DNA of 64,000 nt from positions 7,738,582 to 7,802,581 of the forward strand of contig CP137666.1 of assembly GCA_037976565.1 (NCBI GenBank), in the 5' to 3' direction. The stretch comes from Mesocentrotus franciscanus (lineage: Eukaryota > Echinodermata > Echinoidea > Camarodonta > Strongylocentrotidae). The position numbers were made by a program, and so were the translations under genes. Of this stretch, positions 18,839 through 32,200 are shown piece after piece (position 1 is the first letter of the stretch; each line of letters begins with the position of its first letter). A model generated the notes under the pieces. It was not told the DNA's origin, did not search any database, and saw only the letters and a list, made by a program, of their open reading frames with translations.

Positions 18839-21800
18839 CAAAATGAGGTGCCTAACTCTCAAGACTCCTCAAACTTTGGCTGACATTTTTTATTCTTAGC
18901 TGAAAACATATTCAAATAGATGAGATTTCCAGCTTTCAGGTGGTATAGGTCACCTGCCGGGGGAAGATGTCTGGACCTTACTGTTTAACTTTTAAATAGG
19001 CTCTGTATTCTGAAAATGTACGGTCATTTCGCACAATAGCTTCAAATCCAGTACGCAATCCAAAAAAGATGCCGTACTCTCAAGGCGCCTCAAACTTTGG
19101 CCGACATTTTTATTCTTAGCTGAAAACATATTCGAATAGAGGAGATTTCCAGCTTTCTGGTGGTATAGGTCACCTGCCGGGGGAAGATGTCTGGACCTTA
19201 CTGTTTAACTTTTAAATAGGCTCTGTATTCTGAAAATGTTCGGTCATTCCGCACAATAGCTTCAAATCCCTTCCAAGCAATCCAAAATGAGGTGCCTAAC
19301 TCTCAAGGCGCCTCAAACTTTGGCCGACATTTTTATTCTTAGCTGAAAACATATTCGAATAGAGGAGATTTCCAGCTTTCTGGTGGTATAGGTCACCTGC
19401 CGGGGGAAGATGTCTGGACCTTACTGTTTAACTTTTAAATAGGCTCTGTATTCTGAAAATGTACGGTCATTTCGCACAATAGCTTCAAATCCCTTCCAAG
19501 CAATCCAAAATGAGGTGCCTAACTCTCAAGACTCCTCAAACTTTGGCTGACATTTTTTATTCTTAGCTGAAAACATATTCGAATAGAGGAGATTTCCAGC
19601 TTTCGGGTGGTATAGGTCACCTGCCGGGGGAAGATGTCTGGACCTTACTGTTTAACTTTTAAATAGGCTCTGTATTCTGAAAATCTACGGTCATTTCGCA
19701 CAATAGCTTCAAATCCCGAGTACGCAATCCAAAATGAGGTGCCTAACTCTCAAGGCGCCTCAAACTTTGGCCGACATTTTTTTTTCTTAGCTGAAAACAT
19801 ATTCGAATAGAGGAGATTTTCAGCTTTCTGGTGGTATAGGTCACCTGCCGGGGGAAGATGTCTGGACCTTACTGTTTAACTTTTAAATAGGCTCTGTATT
19901 CTGAAAATGTTCGGTCATTCCGCACAATAGCTTCAAATCCCTTCCAAGCAATCCAAAATGAGGTGCCTAACTCTCAAGGCGCCTCAAACTTTGGCCGACA
20001 TTTTTATTCTTAGCTGAAAACATATTCGAATAGAGGAGATTTCCAGCTTTCGGGTGGTATAGGTCACCTGCCGGGGGAAGATGTCTGGACCTTACTGTTT
20101 AACTTTTAAATAGGCTCTGTATTCTGAAAATGTTCGGTCATTCCGCACAATAGCTTCAAATCCCTTCCAAGCAATCCAAAAAGATGCCTAACTCTCAAGG
20201 CGTCTCAAACTTTGGCCGACATTTTTATTCTTAGCTGAAAACATATTCGAATAGAGGAGATTTCCAGCTTTCTGGTGGTATAGGTCACCTGCCGGGGGAA
20301 GATGTCTGGACCTTACTGTTTAACTTTTAAATAGGCTCTGTATTCTGAAAATGCTCGGTCATTCCGCACAATAGCTTCAAATCCAGTACGCAATCCAAAA
20401 TGAGGTGCCTAACTCTCAAGGCGCCTCAAACTTTGGCCGACATTTTTATTCTTAGCTGAAAACATATTCGAATAGATGAGATTTCCAGCTTTCAGGTGGT
20501 ATAGGTCACCTGCCGGGGGAAGATGTCTGGACCTTACTGTTTAACTTTTAAATAGGCTCTGTATTCTGAAAATGTTCGGTCATTTCGCACAATAGCTTCA
20601 AATCCCTTCCAAGCAATCCAAAATGAGGTGCCTAACTCTCAAGGCGCCTCAAACTTTGGCCGACATTTTTTATTCTTAGCTGAAAACATATTCGAATAGA
20701 GGAGATTTTCAGCTTTCTGGTGGTATAGGTCACCTGCCGGGGGAAGATGTCTGGACCTTACTGTTTAACTTTTAAATAGGCTCTGTATTCTGAAAATGTT
20801 CGGTCATTCCGCACAATAGCTTCAAATCCCTACAAGCAATCCAAAATGAGGTGCCTAACTCTCAAGGCGCCTCAAACTTTGGCCGACATTTTTATTCTTA
20901 GCTGAAAACATATTCGAATAGAGGAGATTTCCAGCTTTCGGGTGGTATAGGTCACCTGCCGGGGGAAGATGTCTGGACCTTACTGTTTAACTTTTAAATA
21001 GGCTCTGTATTCTGAAAATGTTCGGTCATTCCGCACAATAGCTTCAAATCCCTTCCAAGCAATCCAAAAAGATGCCTAACTCTCAAGGCGCCTCAAACTT
21101 TGGCCGACATTTTTATTCTTAGCTGAAAACATATTCGAATAGAGGAGATTTCCAGCTTTCTGGTGGTATAGGTCACCTGCCGGGGAAGATGTCTGGACCT
21201 TACTGTTTAACTTTTAAATAGGCTCTGTATTCTGAAAATGCTCGGTCATTCCGCACAATAGCTTCAAATCCAGTACGCAATCCAAAATGAAGTGCCTAAC
21301 TCTCAAGGCGCCTCAAACTTTGGCCGACATTTTTATTCTTAGCTGAAAACATATTCGAATAGATGAGATTTCCAGCTTTCAGGTGGTATAGGTCACCTGC
21401 CGGGGAAGATGTCTGGACCTTACTGTTTAACTTTTAAATAGGCTCTGTATTCTGAAAATGTACGGTCATTTCGCACAATAGCTTCAAATCCAGTACGCAA
21501 TCCAAAAAGATGCCTACTCTCAAGGCGCCTCAAACTTTGGCCGACATTTTTATTCTTAGCTGAAAACATATTCGAATAGATGAGATTTCCAGCTTTCAGG
21601 TGGTATAGGTCACCTGCCGGGGGAAGATGTCTGGACCTTACTGTTTAACTTTTAAATAGGCTCTGTATTCTGAAAATGTTCGGTCATTCCGCACAATAGC
21701 TTCAAATCCCTTCCAAGCAATCCAAAATGAGGTGCCTAACTCTCAAGGCGCCTCAAACTTTGGCCGACATTTTTTATTCTTAGCTGAAAACATATTCGAA

Positions 21801-24800
21801 TAGATGAGATTTCCAGCTTTCAGGTGGTATAGGTCACCTGCCGGGGGAAGATGTCTGGACCTTACTGTTTAACTTTTAAATAGGCTCTGTATTCTGAAAA
21901 TGTTCGGTCATTTCGCACAATAGCTTCAAATCCCTTCCAAGCAATCCAAAATGAGGTGCCTAACTCTCAAGGCTCCTCAAACTTTGGCAGACATTTTTAT
22001 TCTTAGCTGAAAACATATTCGAATAGAGGAGATTTCCAGCTTTCGGGTGGTATAGGTCACCTGCCGGGGGAAGATGTCTGGACCTTACTGTTTAACTTTT
22101 AAATAGGCTCTGTATTCTGAAAATGTTCGGTCATTCCGCACAATAGCTTCAAATCCAGTACGCAATCCAAAATGAGGTGCCTAACTCTCAAGGCGCCTCA
22201 AACTTTGGCCGACATTTTTATTCTTAGCTGAAAACATATTCGAATAGAGGAGATTTCCAGCTTTCAGGTGGTATAGGTCACCTGCCGGGGAAGATGTCTG
22301 GACCTTACTGTTTAACTTTTAAATAGGCTCTGTATTCTGAAAATGTACGGTCATTTCGCACAATAGCTTCAAATCCAGTACGCAATCCAAAATGAGGTGC
22401 CTAACTCTCAAGGCGCCTCAAACTTTGACCGACATTTTTATTCTTAGCTGAAAACATATTCGAATAGAGGAGATTTCCAGCTTTCAGGTGGTATAGGTCA
22501 CCTGCCGGGGGAAGATGTCTGGACCTTACTGTTTAACTTTTAAATAGGCTCTGTATTCTGAAAATGTTCGGTCATTCCGCACAATAGCTTCAAATCCCTT
22601 CAAAGCAATCCAAAATGAGGTGCCTAACTCTCAAGGCTCCTCAAACTTTGGCCGACATTTTTATTCTTAGCTGAAAACATATTCGAATAGATGAGATTTC
22701 CAGCTTTCAGGTGGTATAGGTCACCTGCCGGGGGAAGATGTCTGGACCTTACTGTTTAACTTTTAAATAGGCTCTGTATTCTGAAAATGTTCGGTCATTC
22801 GCACAATAGCTTCAAATCCCTTCCAAGCAATCCAAAATGAGGTGCCTAACTCTCAAGCCTCCTCAAACTTTGGCCGACATTTTTATTCTTAGCTGAAAAC
22901 ATATTCGAATAGAGGAGATTTCCAGCTTTCAGGTGGTATAGGTCACCTGCCGGGGGAAGATGTCTGGACCTTACTGTTTAACTTTTAAATAGGCTCTGTA
23001 TTCTGAAAATGTTCGGTCATTTCGCACAATAGCTTCAAATCCCTTCAAGCAATCCAAAATGAGGTGCCTAACTCTCAAGGCGCCTCAAACTTTGACCGAC
23101 ATTTTTATTCTTAGCTGAAAACATATTCGAATAGAGGAGATTTCCAGCTTTCAGGTGGTATAGGTCACCTGCCGGGGGAAGATGTCTGGACCTTACTGTT
23201 TAACTTTTAAATAGGCTCTGTATTCTGAAAATGTACGGTCATTTCGCACAATAGCTTCAAATCCCAGTACGCAATCCAAAATGAGGTGCCTAACTCTCAA
23301 GGCGCCTCAAACTTTGGCCGACATTTTTATTCTTAGCTGAAAACATATTCGAATAGAGGAGATTTCCAGCTTTCTGGTGGTATAGGTCACCTGCCGGGGA
23401 AGATGTCTGGACCTTACTGTTTAACTTTTAAATAGGCTCTGTATTCTGAAAATGCTCGGTCATTCCGCACAATAGCTTCAAATCCAGTACGCAATCCAAA
23501 ATGAGGTGCCTAACTCTCAAGGCGCCTCAAACTTTGGCCGACATTTTTATTCTTAGCTGAAAACATATTCGAATAGATGAGATTTCCAGCTTTCAGGTGG
23601 TATAGGTCACCTGCCGGGGGAAGATGTCTGGACCTTACTGTTTAACTTTTAAATAGGCTCTGTATTCTGAAAATGTTCGGTCATTCCGCACAATAGCTTC
23701 AAATCCCTTCAAGCAATCCAAAATGAGGTGCCTAACTCTCAAGGCTCCTCAAACTTTGGCCGACAATTTTTATTCTTAGCTGAAAACATATTCGAATAGA
23801 GGAGATTTCCAGCTTTCTGGTGGTATAGGTCACCTGCCGGGGGAAGATGTCTGGACCTTACTGTTTAACTTTTAAATAGGCTCTGTATTCTGAAAATGTT
23901 CGGTCATTCCGCACAATAGCTTCAAATCCCTTCAACGCAATCCAAAATGAGGTGCCTAACTCTCAAGGCGCCTCAAACTTTGGCCGACATTGTTTATTCT
24001 TAGCTGAAAACATATTCGAATAGAGGAGATTTCCAGCTTTTGGGTGGTATAGGTCACCTGCCGGGGGAAGATGTCTGGACCTTACTGTTTAACTTTTAAA
24101 TAGGCTCTGTATTCTGAAAATGTTCGGTCATTTCGCACAATAGCTTCAAATCCCTTCAAGCAATCCAAAATGAGGTGCCTAACTCTCAAGGCTCCTCAAA
24201 CTTTGGCCGACATTTTTATTCTTAGCTGAAAACATATTCGAATAGAGGAGATTTCCAGCTTTCGGGTGGTATAGGTCACCTGCCGGGGGAAGATGTCTGG
24301 ACCTTACTGTTTAACTTTTAAATAGGCTCTGTATTCTGAAAATGTTCGGTCATTTCGCACAATAGCTTCAAATCCAGTACGCAATCCAAAAGATGCCTAA
24401 CTCTCAAGGCGCCTCAAACTTTGGCCGACATTTTTATTCTTAGCTGAAAACATATTCGAATAGATGAGATTTCCAGCTTTCAGGTGGTATAGGTCACCTG
24501 CCGGGGGAAGATGTCTGGACCTTACTGTTTAACTTTTAAATAGGCTCTGTATTCTGAAAATGTTCGGTCATTCCGCACAATAGCTTCAAATCCCTTCAAA
24601 GCAATCCAAAATGAGGTGCCTAACTCTCAAGGCGCCTCAAACTTTGGCCGACATTTTTTATTCTTAGCTGAAAACATATTCGAATAGATGAGATTTCCAG
24701 CTTTTGGGTGGTATAGGTCACCTGCCGGGGGAAGATGTCTGGACCTTACTGTTTAACTTTTAAATAGGCTCTGTATTCTGAAAATGTTCGGTCATTTCGC

Positions 24801-27382
24801 ACAATAGCTTCAAATCCCTTCCAAGCAATCCAAAATGAGGTGCCTAACTCTCAAGGCTCCTCAAACTTTGGCCGACATTTTTATTCTTAGCTGAAAACAT
24901 ATTCGAATAGAGGAGATTTCCAGCTTTCGGGTGGTATAGGTCACCTGCCGGGGGAAGATGTCTGGACCTTACTGTTTAACTTTTAAATAGGCTCTGTATT
25001 CTGAAAATGCTCGGTCATTCCGCACAATAGCTTCAAATCCAGTACGCAATCCAAAAAGATGCCTAACTCTCAAGGCGCCTCAAACTTTGGCCGACATTTT
25101 TATTCTTAGCTGAAAACATATTCGAATAGAGGAGATTTCCAGCTTTTGGGTGGTATAGGTCACCTGCCGGGGGAAGATGTCTGGACCTTACTGTTTAACT
25201 TTTAAATAGGCTCTGTATTCTGAAAATGTTCGGTCATTCCGCACAATAGCTTCAAATCCCTTCCAAGCAATCCAAAAAAAGATGCCTAACTCTCAAGGCG
25301 TCTCAAACTTTGGCCGACATTTTTTATTCTTAGCTGAAAACATATTCGAATAGGAAGATTTCCAGCTTTCTGGTGGTATAGGTCACCTGCCGGGGAAGAT
25401 GTCTGGACCTTACTGTTTAACTTTTAAATAGGCTCTGTATTCTGAAAATGTTCGGTCATTCCGACAATAGCTTCAAATCCAGTACGCAATCCAAAATGAA
25501 GTGCCTAACTCTCAAGGCGTCTCAAACTTTGGCCGACATTTTTTATTCTTAGCTGAAAACATATTCGAATAGATGAGATTTCCAGCTTTCAGGTGGTATA
25601 GGTCACCTGCCGGGGGAAGATGTCTGGACCTTACTGTTTAACTTTTAAATAGGCTCTGTATTCTGAAAATGTTCGGTCATTCCGCACAATAGCTTCAAAT
25701 CCCTTCAAGCAATCCAAAATGAGGTGCCTAACTCTCAAGGCTCCTCAAACTTTGGCCGACATTTTTATTCTTAGCTGAAAACATATTCGAATAGATGAGA
25801 TTTCCAGCTTTCAGGTGGTATAGGTCACCTGCCGGGGGAAGATGTCTGGACCTTACTGTTTAACTTTTAAATAGGCTCTGTATTCTGAAAATGTACGGTC
25901 ATTCCGCACAATAGCTTCAAATCCCTTCCAAGCAATCCAAAAAAAGATGCCGTACTCTCAAGGCGCCTCAAACTTTGGCCGACATTTTTATTCTTAGCTG
26001 AAAACATATTCGAATAGATGAGATTTCCAGCTTTCAGGTGGTATAGGTCACCTGCCGGGGGAAGATGTCTGGACCTTACTGTTTAACTTTTAAATAGGCT
26101 CTGTATTCTGAAAATGTTCGGTCATTCCGCACAATAGCTTCAAATCCCTTCCAAGCAATCCAAAATGAGGTGCCTAACTCTCAAGACTCCTCAAACTTTG
26201 GCCGACATTTTTATTCTTAGCTGAAAACATATTCGAATAGAGGAGATTTCCAGCTTTCGGTGGTATAGGTCACCTGCCGGGGGAAGATGTCTGGACCTTA
26301 CTGTTTAACTTTTAAATAGGCTCTGTATTCTGAAAATCTACGGTCATTTCGCACAATAGCTTCAAATCCCGAGTACGCAATCCAAAATGAGGTGCCTAAC
26401 TCTCAAGACTCCTCAAACTTTGGCTGACATTTTTTATTCTTAGCTGAAAACATATTCGAATAGAAGAGATTTCCAGCTTTTGGGTGGTATAGGTCACCTG
26501 CCGGGGGAAGATGTCTGGACCTTACTGTTTAACTTTTAAATAGGCTCTGTATTCTGAAAATGTTCGGTCATTTCGCACAATAGCTTCAAATCCCTAGTAC
26601 GCAATCCAAAAAAAGATGCCTAACTCTCAAGTCGCCTCAAACTTTGGCCGACATTTTTATTCTTAGCTGAAAACATATTCGAATAGAGGAGATTTCCAGC
26701 TTTCGGGTGGTATAGGTCACCTGCCGGGGAAGATGTCTGGACCTTACTGTTTAACTTTTAAATAGGCTCTGTATTCTGAAAATGCTCGGTCATTCCGGAC
26801 AATAGCGTCAAATCCCGAGTACGCAATCCAAAAAAAGATGCCGTACTCTCAAGTCGCCTCAAACTTTGGCCGACATTTTTTATTCTTAGCTGAAAACATA
26901 TTCGAATAGATGAGATTTACAGCTTTCAGGTGGTATAGGTCACCTGCCGGGGGAAGATGTCTGGACCTTACTGTTTAACTTTTAAATAGGCTCTGTATTC
27001 TGAAAATGTTCGGTCATTCCGCACAATAGCTTCAAATCCCTTCCAAGCAATCCAAAATGAGGTGCCTAACTCTCAAGACTCCTCAAACTTTGGCCGACAT
27101 TTTTATTCTTAGCTGAAAACATATTCGAATAGATGAGATTTCCAGCTTTCAGGTGGTATAGGTCACCTGCCGGGGGAAGATGTCTGGACCTTACTGTTTA
27201 ACTTTTAAATAGGCTCTGTATTCTGAAAATGTACGGTCATTTCGCACAATAGCTTCAAATCCCGAGTACGCAATCCAAAAAAAGATGCCGTACTCTCATG
27301 GCGCCTCAAACTTTGGCCGACATTTTTTATTCTTAGCTGAAAACATATTCGAATAGATGAGATTTACAGCTTTCAGGTGGTA
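18839..27382. repeat. Satellite array in part A, about 222-bp monomer
   Basis: About 38 head-to-tail monomers. Each contains GGTGGTATAGGTCACCTGCC, AAGATGTCTGGACCTTACTG, TTTAACTTTTAAATAGGCTC, a variable CGGTCATT(C/T)CGCACAATAGC segment, a variable linker (CCCTTCCAAGC or CC(CG)AGTACGC), CCTAACTCTCAAGG and TTAGCTGAAAACATATTCGA. Spacings of the GGTATAGG phrase are 220-224 bp. Monomers are very alike and differ at a few diagnostic sites. There is no coding capacity. Confidence 0.95.
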
Positions 27383-28454
27383 AAACAATTAATTGTCGAG
27401 GAAAATTTGTCACTTACGCCATAAGTTTGTTACTGAATGCAATATATTGGGAGGAATTTGTTTTCATTTTCAATAGCTTGGTTATTGTCTTATTATCCAA
27501 ATACAAAAACGATTTGTTCATGACTCATGCCAAACAACTACATGAAGCAATAGATCATTTGGGTACAAGTAACTATGATTACAGACAAGGGGTAGGGGAC
27601 ACTAGCCCAGCTGAACATAACAATGAGGCAGAAGAACAGAGCGTTCAATTTGTTTCAACAGAAGCGGAATATCTTAGTGCTATACCATCGTCCTTCAAGG
27701 TTTTTTTCAAAGATCAAGTGGAAAGGTTAAGAGGTCTAGTCGCAAACGCAGAATCACAAGATATACACGTTCTCTGTCCTAATCCAGATTCCAATGAGAT
27801 ATTGCTTGATAAAATAGTTAAAGACTATCTCCCAACATGCATCCTTTGGTCTAATATATTAGTAGGCGATCTCTCTAGGTACAAATACAACGACAAAAGT
27901 CATATGGAGAATTTAAGGCAGAAATTTCAAATATTCCTAAAACAACCGGACACGCAGAACAGAGGATGGGAGTTATGAAAAATATACAGCTAGGTAAGAA
28001 AAAGATAAATCGGGTGGATGAATTTATTTCAATATTAGCACATGACTTGAAAGGAATTGAGCGGAGTTATGTCGATCATTCGACTAGGATTACTGGTAGG
28101 AAACGACAGGATAAGGATAGGGTAAACCCTTCTAGAGCAAAATATAAAGATGAATTTCCTTCGCCTAATGTACAAGAATCCGATCATACATCGGTCCCCC
28201 GATCGGCGTCTCCCTTGGTTCTATGCCAAAACATAACCCGGAAAATTCTGTTAGGAAACGTTCTTCAGTTACTATAAAGGAAGAATGGAATAAAAAATCA
28301 AGGAGACAAATGACTGGCGTTTTCAGAAAGCGCCAAAGGAATCCACTACAGTACGTTAACAAATCCAAGGGTTATTTGAGAATGTAAGTGGGATGAAAAA
28401 TATACATAACAGGTGTTGGTTCAATGCGGTAGTTCAATCAATCATTAGAATACC
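27361..28454 (+). pseudogene. Part A copy of ORF1 and start of the USP domain, frame-broken
   Basis: Matches 43777-44874 in part B almost base for base but has several one- or two-base losses, all in homopolymers: ACAAAAGTC for ACAAAAAGTC (27893), CTCCCTTGG for CTCCCCTTGG, CGTTTTCAG for CGTTTTTCAG, and CCAAAGG for CCAAAAAGG. These shift the frame repeatedly. The pattern suggests base-calling error in this contig more than decay. It runs into the gap just after the catalytic-Cys box of the USP domain. Confidence 0.75.
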
Positions 28455-28954
28455 NNNNNNNNNNNNNNNNNNNNNNNNNNNNNNNNNNNNNNNNNNNNNN
28501 NNNNNNNNNNNNNNNNNNNNNNNNNNNNNNNNNNNNNNNNNNNNNNNNNNNNNNNNNNNNNNNNNNNNNNNNNNNNNNNNNNNNNNNNNNNNNNNNNNNN
28601 NNNNNNNNNNNNNNNNNNNNNNNNNNNNNNNNNNNNNNNNNNNNNNNNNNNNNNNNNNNNNNNNNNNNNNNNNNNNNNNNNNNNNNNNNNNNNNNNNNNN
28701 NNNNNNNNNNNNNNNNNNNNNNNNNNNNNNNNNNNNNNNNNNNNNNNNNNNNNNNNNNNNNNNNNNNNNNNNNNNNNNNNNNNNNNNNNNNNNNNNNNNN
28801 NNNNNNNNNNNNNNNNNNNNNNNNNNNNNNNNNNNNNNNNNNNNNNNNNNNNNNNNNNNNNNNNNNNNNNNNNNNNNNNNNNNNNNNNNNNNNNNNNNNN
28901 NNNNNNNNNNNNNNNNNNNNNNNNNNNNNNNNNNNNNNNNNNNNNNNNNNNNNN
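28455..28954. other. Assembly gap, exactly 500 N
   Basis: The round length indicates an arbitrary scaffold gap, so the true distance is unknown. The joined sides do not belong together: element interior lies on the left and a foreign flank on the right. Confidence 0.98.
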
Positions 28955-29260
28955 TTCGAGTCCTCTGCATGCATGCAGCGTTAGTTACGCTCCTTGAATC
29001 TGGCGACCACAAGTTCAGCGACCATTTACGGTGTCGTCAAAAGGATAAAAGAGAAAAGAAAAAATGAGAAAAATATCGCTCATTCTCTTTAGATGCTCCT
29101 CACAAGAAAATAATTATATTTGTCGTCTATTTCAAATGAAAATAATTAAATGTGTACTCTATTTCAAAATAATATTATCAATGATATGAGTAATAACTCT
29201 CTATATCCAAAAAATATTGGAACTATCGGCACACTGGCAATACAGCCGTGCACTATATAT

Positions 29261-32200
29261 CCAAAATGAGGTGCCTAACTCTCAAGACTCCTCAAACTTT
29301 GGCTGACATTTTTTATTCTTAGCTGAAAACATATTCAAATAGATGAGATTTCCAGCTTTCAGGTGGTATAGGTCACCTGCCGGGGGAAGATGTCTGGACC
29401 TTACTGTTTAACTTTTAAATAGGCTCTGTATTCTGAAAATGTACGGTCATTTCGCACAATAGCTTCAAATCCCGAGTACGCAATCCAAAAAGATGCCGTA
29501 CTCTCAAGGCGCCTCAAACTTTGGCCGACATTTTTATTCTTAGCTGAAAACATATTCGAATAGAGGAGATTTTCAGCTTTCTGGTGGTATAGGTCACCTG
29601 CCGGGGGAAGATGTCTGGACCTTACTGTTTAACTTTTAAATAGGCTCTGTATTCTGAAAATGTTCGGTCATTCCGCACAATAGCTTCAAATCCCTTCCAA
29701 GCAATCCAAAATGAGGTGCCTAACTCTCAAGGCGCCTCAAACTTTGACCGACATTTTTATTCTTAGCTGAAAACATATTCGAATAGAGGAGATTTCCAGC
29801 TTTCAGGTGGTATAGGTCACCTGCCGGGGAAGATGTCTGGACCTTACTGTTTAACTTTTAAATAGGCTCTGTATTCTGAAAATGTACGGTCATTTCGCAC
29901 AATAGCTTCAAATCCCTTCCAAGCAATCCAAAATGAGGTGCCTAACTCTCAAGACGCCTCAAACTTTGGCCGACATTTTTATTCTTAGCTGAAAACATAT
30001 TCGAATAGAGGAGATTTCCAGCTTTCGGGTGGTATAGGTCACCTGCCGGGGGAAGATGTCTGGACCTTACTGTTTAACTTTTAAATAGGCTCTGTATTCT
30101 GAAAATGTACGGTCATTTCGCACAATAGCTTCAAATCCCGAGTACGCAATCCAAAATGAGGTGCCTAACTCTCAAGGCGCCTCAAACTTTGGCCGACATT
30201 TTTTATTCTTAGCTGAAAACATATTCGAATAGAGGAGATTTTCAGCTTTCTGGTGGTATAGGTCACCTGCCGGGGGAAGATGTCTGGACCTTACTGTTTA
30301 ACTTTTAAATAGGCTCTGTATTCTGAAAATGTTCGGTCATTCCGCACAATAGCTTCAAATCCCTTCCAAGCAATCCAAAATGAGGTGCCTAACTCTCAAG
30401 GCGCCTCAAACTTTGGCCGACATTTTTATTCTTAGCTGAAAACATATTCGAATAGAGGAGATTTCCAGCTTTCGGGTGGTATAGGTCACCTGCCGGGGGA
30501 AGATGTCTGGACCTTACTGTTTAACTTTTAAATAGGCTCTGTATTCTGAAAATGTTCGGTCATTCCGCACAATAGCTTCAAATCCCTTCCAAGCAATCCA
30601 AAAAGATGCCTAACTCTCAAGGCGCCTCAAACTTTGGCCGACATTTTTATTCTTAGCTGAAAACATATTCGAATAGAGGAGATTTCCAGCTTTCTGGTGG
30701 TATAGGTCACCTGCCGGGGAAGATGTCTGGACCTTACTGTTTAACTTTTAAATAGGCTCTGTATTCTGAAAATGTTCGGTCATTCCGCACAATAGCTTCA
30801 AATCCCGTACGCAATCCAAAATGAGGTGCCTAACTCTCAAGGCGCCTCAAACTTTGGCCGACATTTTTATTCTTAGCTGAAAACATATTCGAATAGAGGA
30901 GATTTCCAGCTTTCAGGTGGTATAGGTCACCTGCCGGGGGAAGATGTCTGGACCTTACTGTTTAACTTTTAAATAGGCTCTGTATTCTGAAAATGTACGG
31001 TCATTTCGCACAATAGCTTCAAATCCCTTCCAAGCAATCCAAAATGAGGTGCCTAACTCTCAAGGCGCCTCAAACTTTGGCCGACATTTTTATTCTTAGC
31101 TGAAAACATATTCGAATAGAGGAGATTTCCAGCTTTCGGGTGGTATAGGTCACCTGCCGGGGGAAGATGTCTGGACCTTACTGTTTAACTTTTAAATAGG
31201 CTCTGTATTCTGAAAATGTACGGTCATTTCGCACAATAGCTTCAAATCCAGTACGCAATCCAAAATGAGGTGCCTAACTCTCAAGGCGCCTCAAACTTTG
31301 GCCGACATTTTTATTCTTAGCTGAAAACATATTCGAATAGAGGAGATTTCCAGCTTTCTGGTGGTATAGGTCACCTGCCGGGGGAAGATGTCTGGACCTT
31401 ACTGTTTAACTTTTAAATAGGCTCTGTATTCTGAAAATGTTCGGTCATTCCGCACAATAGCTTCAAATCCCTTCCAAGCAATCCAAAATGAGGTGCCTAA
31501 CTCTCAAGGCGCCTCAAACTTTGGCCGACATTTTTATTCTTAGCTGAAAACATATTCGAATAGAGGAGATTTCCAGCTTTCGGGTGGTATAGGTCACCTG
31601 CCGGGGGAAGATGTCTGGACCTTACTGTTTAACTTTTAAATAGGCTCTGTATTCTGAAAATGTTCGGTCATTCCGCACAATAGCTTCAAATCCCTTCCAA
31701 GCAATCCAAAAAAAGATGCCTAACTCTCAAGGCGCCTCAAACTTTGGCCGACATTTTTATTCTTAGCTGAAAACATATTCGAATAGAGGAGATTTCCAGC
31801 TTTCTGGTGGTATAGGTCACCTGCCGGGGGAAGATGTCTGGACCTTACTGTTTAACTTTTAAATAGGCTCTGTATTCTGAAAATGTTCGGTCATTCCGCA
31901 CAATAGCTTCAAATCCCGTACGCAATCCAAAATGAAGTGCCTAACTCTCAAGGCGCCTCAAACTTTGGCCGACATTTTTATTCTTAGCTGAAAACATATT
32001 CGAATAGAGAGATTTCCAGCTTTCAGGTGGTATAGGTCACCTGCCGGGGGAAGATGTCTGGACCTTACTGTTTAACTTTTAAATAGGCTCTGTATTCTGA
32101 AAATGTACGGTCATTTCGCACAATAGCTTCAAATCCAGTACGCAATCCAAAAAGATGCCTAACTCTCAAGGCGCCTCAAACTTTGGCCGACATTTTTATT

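Noticed and set aside
18839..27382. CRISPR-like array of regular repeats
   Set aside because: The whole 222-bp unit is conserved head to tail, with no unique spacers, and the genome is eukaryotic.
28955..28987. Part B as an insertion nested inside the part A/C element
   Set aside because: The 33-bp flank is not found in the element interior visible here; a scaffolding join explains the gaps better, though the hidden interior leaves some doubt.
28393..29067. Long open frames spanning the N runs (also 52664-53407)
   Set aside because: They are produced by undefined bases in the gaps, not by coding sequence.
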